DNA of 56,868 nucleotides from Bacteroidales bacterium (GTDB lineage: Bacteria; Bacteroidota; Bacteroidia; Bacteroidales; UBA1715). The stretch lies in contig JAFZOY010000034.1 of the NCBI GenBank assembly GCA_017552705.1, positions 1 to 56,868 of the forward strand. Direction: 5' to 3'. The notes under the pieces are model-generated. The model did no database searches and was not told the DNA's origin. It was given only the letters and a program-made list of their open reading frames with translations. This document shows, piece by piece, positions 53,179 through 56,868 of the stretch (its first letter is position 1; each line of letters opens with the position of its first letter). Position numbers and translations under genes: made by a program.

Positions 53179-54380
53179 TATCGTTTAGAGTTTGAATTTC
53201 CTGTGCTTTCGAAATCAAATGTGATTGAGAAACGGAATGTATTTGCCAATGGCGAATTCTTACCGTTAACAGGAATCAGATATGAGAAATCCAATCCAAA
53301 TATGTTCAGTCGTAGTCCAGCGCCAGCCGTGAAATATTTTCTGTCGCCTTTCGTGTCTGCTTCGTTGAAATAACCCAAACGAGCGGCAAATTGACTATTG
53401 TACCAATATTCCGCACCAATGCTGAGTGTGAATTCTTTCATTTCTTCGCTAAAGCCATTCGGAGCATCGTAGAACGATTGGAAAATACCTTGTGGCACCG
53501 AAACCTCATTGTCTTTACCTGCAACCATAACTTGCTCACCGTTAATCTTTTGGTAGAGTGGAGGCGTTGGCACCAATAGCTTGTTTACATCGAAATAAAC
53601 ACCAAGTTTATTGTATTGGTCAATTTCCATATTATATCCCAAACCAAGTTTTAGGTTTGCTGGGATAAAGTCCTTATTGTCATTGGAATATGATATTTTA
53701 GAACCAATGTTTGAGATATTGAATCCTGCGGTCAACAAACCTGGCATCGATGATTTGAATTCCTTGAAATACGTACCAGAAATGTCGGCAGCAACAGCTT
53801 TACCTGCATGGTAGTTGTCAAGTGTTCCGCCAGTAAGATTGGAGTATATAAAACGTCCTGTCATACCCATTACAAAATTGTCTGCCAAATAGCGTGAGTA
53901 TGAAACGTCAACGGAATATTCTTGCGGAGAAATGGTGAATCCTGCTGGATTACCGTCTTCGTCGTAGGCTTCAATGTCGCCTAACGAGAAATAACACAAC
54001 GAAGCTCCGACAGCTTCTTTCTTTGAAAGTTTTTTATAGCCAGCAAGATATATCAAATTGATGTCTTTTATACCCAAATTTGCCAACCATGGAGTGTAGG
54101 AAAGCCCCACGCTGAAATCATCTTCCGACAGCGCATATTTTGATGCATTTGTGTGTTGTGACCACACATCGGGAGTGGTTGCTGCGCCAGCATCGCCCAT
54201 TGCGCCACTTCGTGAATCGGGCGTGATGGTAAGAAACGAAACAGCTGTGGTAATTACATTGTATTTCGTTAGGTCTTGACCTGTGCTTTGTGAAGAAGAT
54301 TTATCTGTATCAATTTGTTGGGCAAATATGGCTGTTCCCACCAAAAGAGATATAACTGTTAATAGAATCCGTCGCATCAT
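53178..54380 (-). CDS. porV: T9SS outer-membrane protein PorV
   Basis: 400 residues from the ATG at 54380; a Met one codon later is equally possible, and a longer start at 54401 would overlap the predicted -7 element. Signal peptide (MMRRILLTVISLLVGTAIFA), then TKYNVITTAVSFLTITPDSRSGAMGDAGAATTPD, the very conserved PorV/LptO opening. The rest is a FadL-like outer-membrane barrel (FSVGLSYTPWLANLG, AAVDISGTYFKEF, RLGYFNEADTKGDRKYFTAGAGLRL). PorV receives cargo from the Sov pore and delivers it to the sortase PorU, which is encoded immediately upstream. It is translationally coupled to ispF. Confidence 0.95.
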   Translation of the reverse strand: MMRRILLTVISLLVGTAIFAQQIDTDKSSSQSTGQDLTKYNVITTAVSFLTITPDSRSGAMGDAGAATTPDVWSQHTNASKYALSEDDFSVGLSYTPWLANLGIKDINLIYLAGYKKLSKKEAVGASLCYFSLGDIEAYDEDGNPAGFTISPQEYSVDVSYSRYLADNFVMGMTGRFIYSNLTGGTLDNYHAGKAVAADISGTYFKEFKSSMPGLLTAGFNISNIGSKISYSNDNKDFIPANLKLGLGYNMEIDQYNKLGVYFDVNKLLVPTPPLYQKINGEQVMVAGKDNEVSVPQGIFQSFYDAPNGFSEEMKEFTLSIGAEYWYNSQFAARLGYFNEADTKGDRKYFTAGAGLRLNIFGLDFSYLIPVNGKNSPLANTFRFSITFDFESTGNSNSKR

Positions 54381-54398
54381 CTTGATAAATAAATTATG

Positions 54399-54406
54399 CA
54401 AATATA
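54399..54406 (-). promoter_or_regulatory. Promoter -7 element of porV
   Basis: TATATTTG on the minus strand, 19 bases upstream of the ATG at 54380. It lies in the 77-base porU-porV gap, so porV could be expressed without porU. No clear -33 element. Confidence 0.4.
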
Positions 54407-54457
54407 CGTTTTTTTATAAACTTGAAAAATGGTTGTTTATTGTTTAATCATAAAAAA

Positions 54458-56868
54458 TTATTTAACCAACAGTATTTTTTGTTCCGACCATTGCGTTTCT
54501 CCTGTATTTGTTTGAATTTCAATTATATATGGATAAATTCCGTTTTGCATTTGAGAACCATTCGCCGATGTGCCGTCCCAATATAAATCGTTGTCAAGGA
54601 ATCCCGACGATGTTTTTTCCGCAACAAGGCACCGAACCAAGTTTCCCGAAATGTCGTATATTTTTATGGTTATTTTGGTTTCGTAGCCAGCTTGGTTGTG
54701 GGCGTAATGAAAATATGTAATGTCTTTCATCGGATTTGGGTAATTATACACGTCTTTGATTGTAACGTCCTTTGAATTAACCACATAGAAGTTTATTTCT
54801 GATTCAGAATGGTTGTTGTATGAGTCCCAGATACTCAAGGTGAGCGTGTGTTCGCCTTCGGTAAGGTCTTGAAGTTTGTATTGTATTGAACCAGAGGCGT
54901 ATGTGTTCAAATCGGCATAGTAGAAATCGTTGAGCGTGATTTGATTTGATTCGTCACCGTCGATTGTGAGCGTGATGCTGTGCCCAATCGACGCATCGGA
55001 AATGTTGATTCCCGACGAATCCGCCACAAAAATACAGAGTGTCGGGTTTTGGTTTGTCATTGAACCGTTGGAAAATGTTTTTTCGTTGAGGTACATCGAA
55101 ATGGCTGGACCTGAAAAATCATCGTTTTCCGAAGTCAAACTTTCGTTTATCAGTAAATCATAATATGCTCCTGCTGCTTGCACACTGTCGTTTGTGGCGT
55201 ATAGGCTGAGTTTCCCCTTGCCATTGTAATAATAAATGTCTTGGGGTAGATTTGCGGAAAAATCAAATGTTCCGTTTTTCACGCTCGCCATTCCTTGGAA
55301 AAGAGTGTTGGTGTAGGATTCAAACGTGAGAACATCGTTGCCGTCGTTTCCTAACGTAGTGATAGACTGTAATTTATCGAATAGTTTAATGGAAAGGGTT
55401 CCATTAAATTCTGTATCTATCTGCGAATCAGTGTTTTCAATATGTCCTGAAATCTGTAGGGTTGACAGTGCTTTAATCGTGTCGTTAAATTCCTCAAATG
55501 GCGTTTTGTTGATGGAATCAATCACGATGGAATATTTTGGCACTGCAAGGCGGAGGGCTGGGTCGCCGAGTAGAATATACACTCGTTTGTTTTGGTAGGA
55601 ATCGTTTGAGGTATTTGCTTTTGCTAATAAAAATGCTTCGCCAATGGTTCTTGGTTGTTTCAAGGAATCCAGGTCAAAAATATATTTGTAGATATTGTCA
55701 CAAAGAGCGTAGTTTGCCGAAGCGTAGGAGTAGCGCGTAGCACTGATGATGCCGATACCTCCGCCGTTTTTCTGTGTGAGTAGTTTCTCGCCAAGCGATG
55801 TCCCGCTGTAGTCAAAATGGGCTATGTTGCAGGCTGCGGCAATGAAAAATGGAAGCTTTGTTGTGTTTTTCCACGACTCAACTGCGGTGGCTTCCACGGC
55901 GTATTCCGCCATCATTCGGGTTTCGTTGCCATGACCGCTGTAATTGAATATCAAGCAGCCTTTTTGGATTCTATCGTTGATGGCTTTCACCACATCGGGA
56001 TAGCGTTCGCCGGCACTGCTTCGGACTTGTTTGTATGCATCGGCGTAGATTTTCTCGAAATTGAATTGAGGATGCGATTTTGTGATGGTTTTACACAATA
56101 AATCAGCATCGTTCATGTGCGTTGTTTGATTCTCGTTGGCGTCGTCGGCAAGAAAGCAGAGATAATTCTGCCAATCGCCACGATAAAGCGGATTTGTCGT
56201 GTATTGTATGATTTTGTTGGTGATATGTTCCGCTTCGCTTTTGGTAGAAACTGGTATTCTTCCAATTGCCACGTTCATTTCTCCGACAAACGAGTCGTTG
56301 GGTTTCACTCCGGAGTTTTTATTGAGCATTCCAAAAAAGTCGTCGGAGCATAGGGAAAAGTCCTCGTTAAGCGTTTCGTGCGTTTGGAATGTGAGTATAT
56401 ACGGACCGTTTATATCGATTGTTTTGTTGGCAAATGTGCCGTCGCCGAACAAAAGTACATATTTCAGTTTTTTGCCGCCACGGATATAAATGTATCGAAT
56501 GTAATCGCGTAGTGCGGCAACATCTTTTCTGCCTGCGGCGAATTCCGTACAGATTTCTTCTTGCGAAACCACGGCGCAGGCGAATTTGTCGAAGGTTGTG
56601 TGCAAATCAGCCAATTGCTTCGCCTGAGTGTTGAACATTGGGTTTGCTATAATGAGCATATCAATGTTTGTGTTGCTCAGAATATCCTGATTATCAATGA
56701 TTTTTTCAAAATTTACGGATTTGTATTCTTTGGAAAACGCAATGAATTCGTGCAGGGTGGAGCAGTCCGCCGTGAATTGTGTCTGTCCGTTTGAGAATGT
56801 CGATGTAATGGCTCTTGGTTGTTCGGGATTGGTAATGTCCCAAATTGTTTTTTGTGATGATGAACCTA
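54458..56868 (-). CDS. porU: T9SS sortase PorU, partial (5' end outside window)
   Basis: The frame runs off the right edge, leaving about 800 C-terminal residues. It is a C25 (gingipain-type) cysteine protease: FNYSGHGNETRMM gives the catalytic His (codon 55931-55933) and FIAAACNIAHFDY the catalytic Cys (codon 55829-55831). PorU removes the C-terminal sorting domain of T9SS cargo at the cell surface and attaches A-LPS. Downstream are beta-sandwich domains and a FlgD-like C-terminal domain (YNYPNPMKDITYFHY, IKIYDISGNLVR) typical of PorU. The CTD-bearing proteins elsewhere in the window are expected substrates. porV follows 77 bases after its stop. Confidence 0.95.
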   Translation of the reverse strand, partial: GSSSQKTIWDITNPEQPRAITSTFSNGQTQFTADCSTLHEFIAFSKEYKSVNFEKIIDNQDILSNTNIDMLIIANPMFNTQAKQLADLHTTFDKFACAVVSQEEICTEFAAGRKDVAALRDYIRYIYIRGGKKLKYVLLFGDGTFANKTIDINGPYILTFQTHETLNEDFSLCSDDFFGMLNKNSGVKPNDSFVGEMNVAIGRIPVSTKSEAEHITNKIIQYTTNPLYRGDWQNYLCFLADDANENQTTHMNDADLLCKTITKSHPQFNFEKIYADAYKQVRSSAGERYPDVVKAINDRIQKGCLIFNYSGHGNETRMMAEYAVEATAVESWKNTTKLPFFIAAACNIAHFDYSGTSLGEKLLTQKNGGGIGIISATRYSYASANYALCDNIYKYIFDLDSLKQPRTIGEAFLLAKANTSNDSYQNKRVYILLGDPALRLAVPKYSIVIDSINKTPFEEFNDTIKALSTLQISGHIENTDSQIDTEFNGTLSIKLFDKLQSITTLGNDGNDVLTFESYTNTLFQGMASVKNGTFDFSANLPQDIYYYNGKGKLSLYATNDSVQAAGAYYDLLINESLTSENDDFSGPAISMYLNEKTFSNGSMTNQNPTLCIFVADSSGINISDASIGHSITLTIDGDESNQITLNDFYYADLNTYASGSIQYKLQDLTEGEHTLTLSIWDSYNNHSESEINFYVVNSKDVTIKDVYNYPNPMKDITYFHYAHNQAGYETKITIKIYDISGNLVRCLVAEKTSSGFLDNDLYWDGTSANGSQMQNGIYPYIIEIQTNTGETQWSEQKILLVK

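Overview
The window looks like a Bacteroidota chromosome, most likely order Bacteroidales. Four observations support this: surface proteins with type IX secretion (T9SS) C-terminal sorting domains, the T9SS genes porU and porV side by side, promoters of the TTTG-N19/20-TAnnTTTG form, and starts without Shine-Dalgarno sequences. UbiD- and UbiA-family enzymes plus a polyprenyl synthase are present. No tRNA, rRNA, CRISPR array or intact insertion sequence was seen.

Layout. 1-7431 (minus): an operon of secreted BspA-type leucine-rich-repeat proteins. They share a signal peptide and N-terminal repeats but carry different enzyme cores (a metzincin-type protease; a C10 cysteine protease plus an alpha/beta-hydrolase), with a small membrane protein between them. 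7594-19141 (minus): housekeeping genes (dtd, fabD, folE, a LolC/E-like permease, a sensor-propeller/SpoIIE phosphatase, a UbiD decarboxylase, xylA). 19432-20016: a four-helix-bundle gene with 9-nt repeats.

20145-27233 is the most unusual region. It resembles a RiPP (modified peptide) operon read on the minus strand from a divergent XRE regulator. Two short paralogous peptides missed by ordinary gene calling, each behind a duplicated 42-nt leader, are followed by a terminator. Then come a 92-aa unknown, a stand-alone NusA N-terminal domain, a membrane protein with a PARP-like ADP-ribosyltransferase domain, a 511-aa unknown, a PqqD/radical-SAM/SPASM maturase, a 25-aa ORF and an amidohydrolase interrupted by an in-frame TGA. 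ATGA/TGATG overlaps link several of these genes.

27330-32106 (plus): accessory genes. These are a higBA toxin-antitoxin pair between inverted repeats and next to a MITE-like element, an AAA/DUF4143 ATPase behind four 22-bp repeats, a Ser/Thr kinase and a small putative regulator. 32246-36570 (plus): an RND-type exporter, an SDR epimerase and a polyprenyl synthase, tightly packed. 36773-50272: one gene for a 4499-residue T9SS adhesin with 47 InlB-type repeats in a five-unit higher-order pattern. 50337-56868: a GldH-like lipoprotein, then a minus-strand run porU-porV-ispF-DUF4837-ubiA in which porU leaves the window. PorU and PorV are the machinery that would attach the CTD-bearing proteins encoded here to the cell surface.
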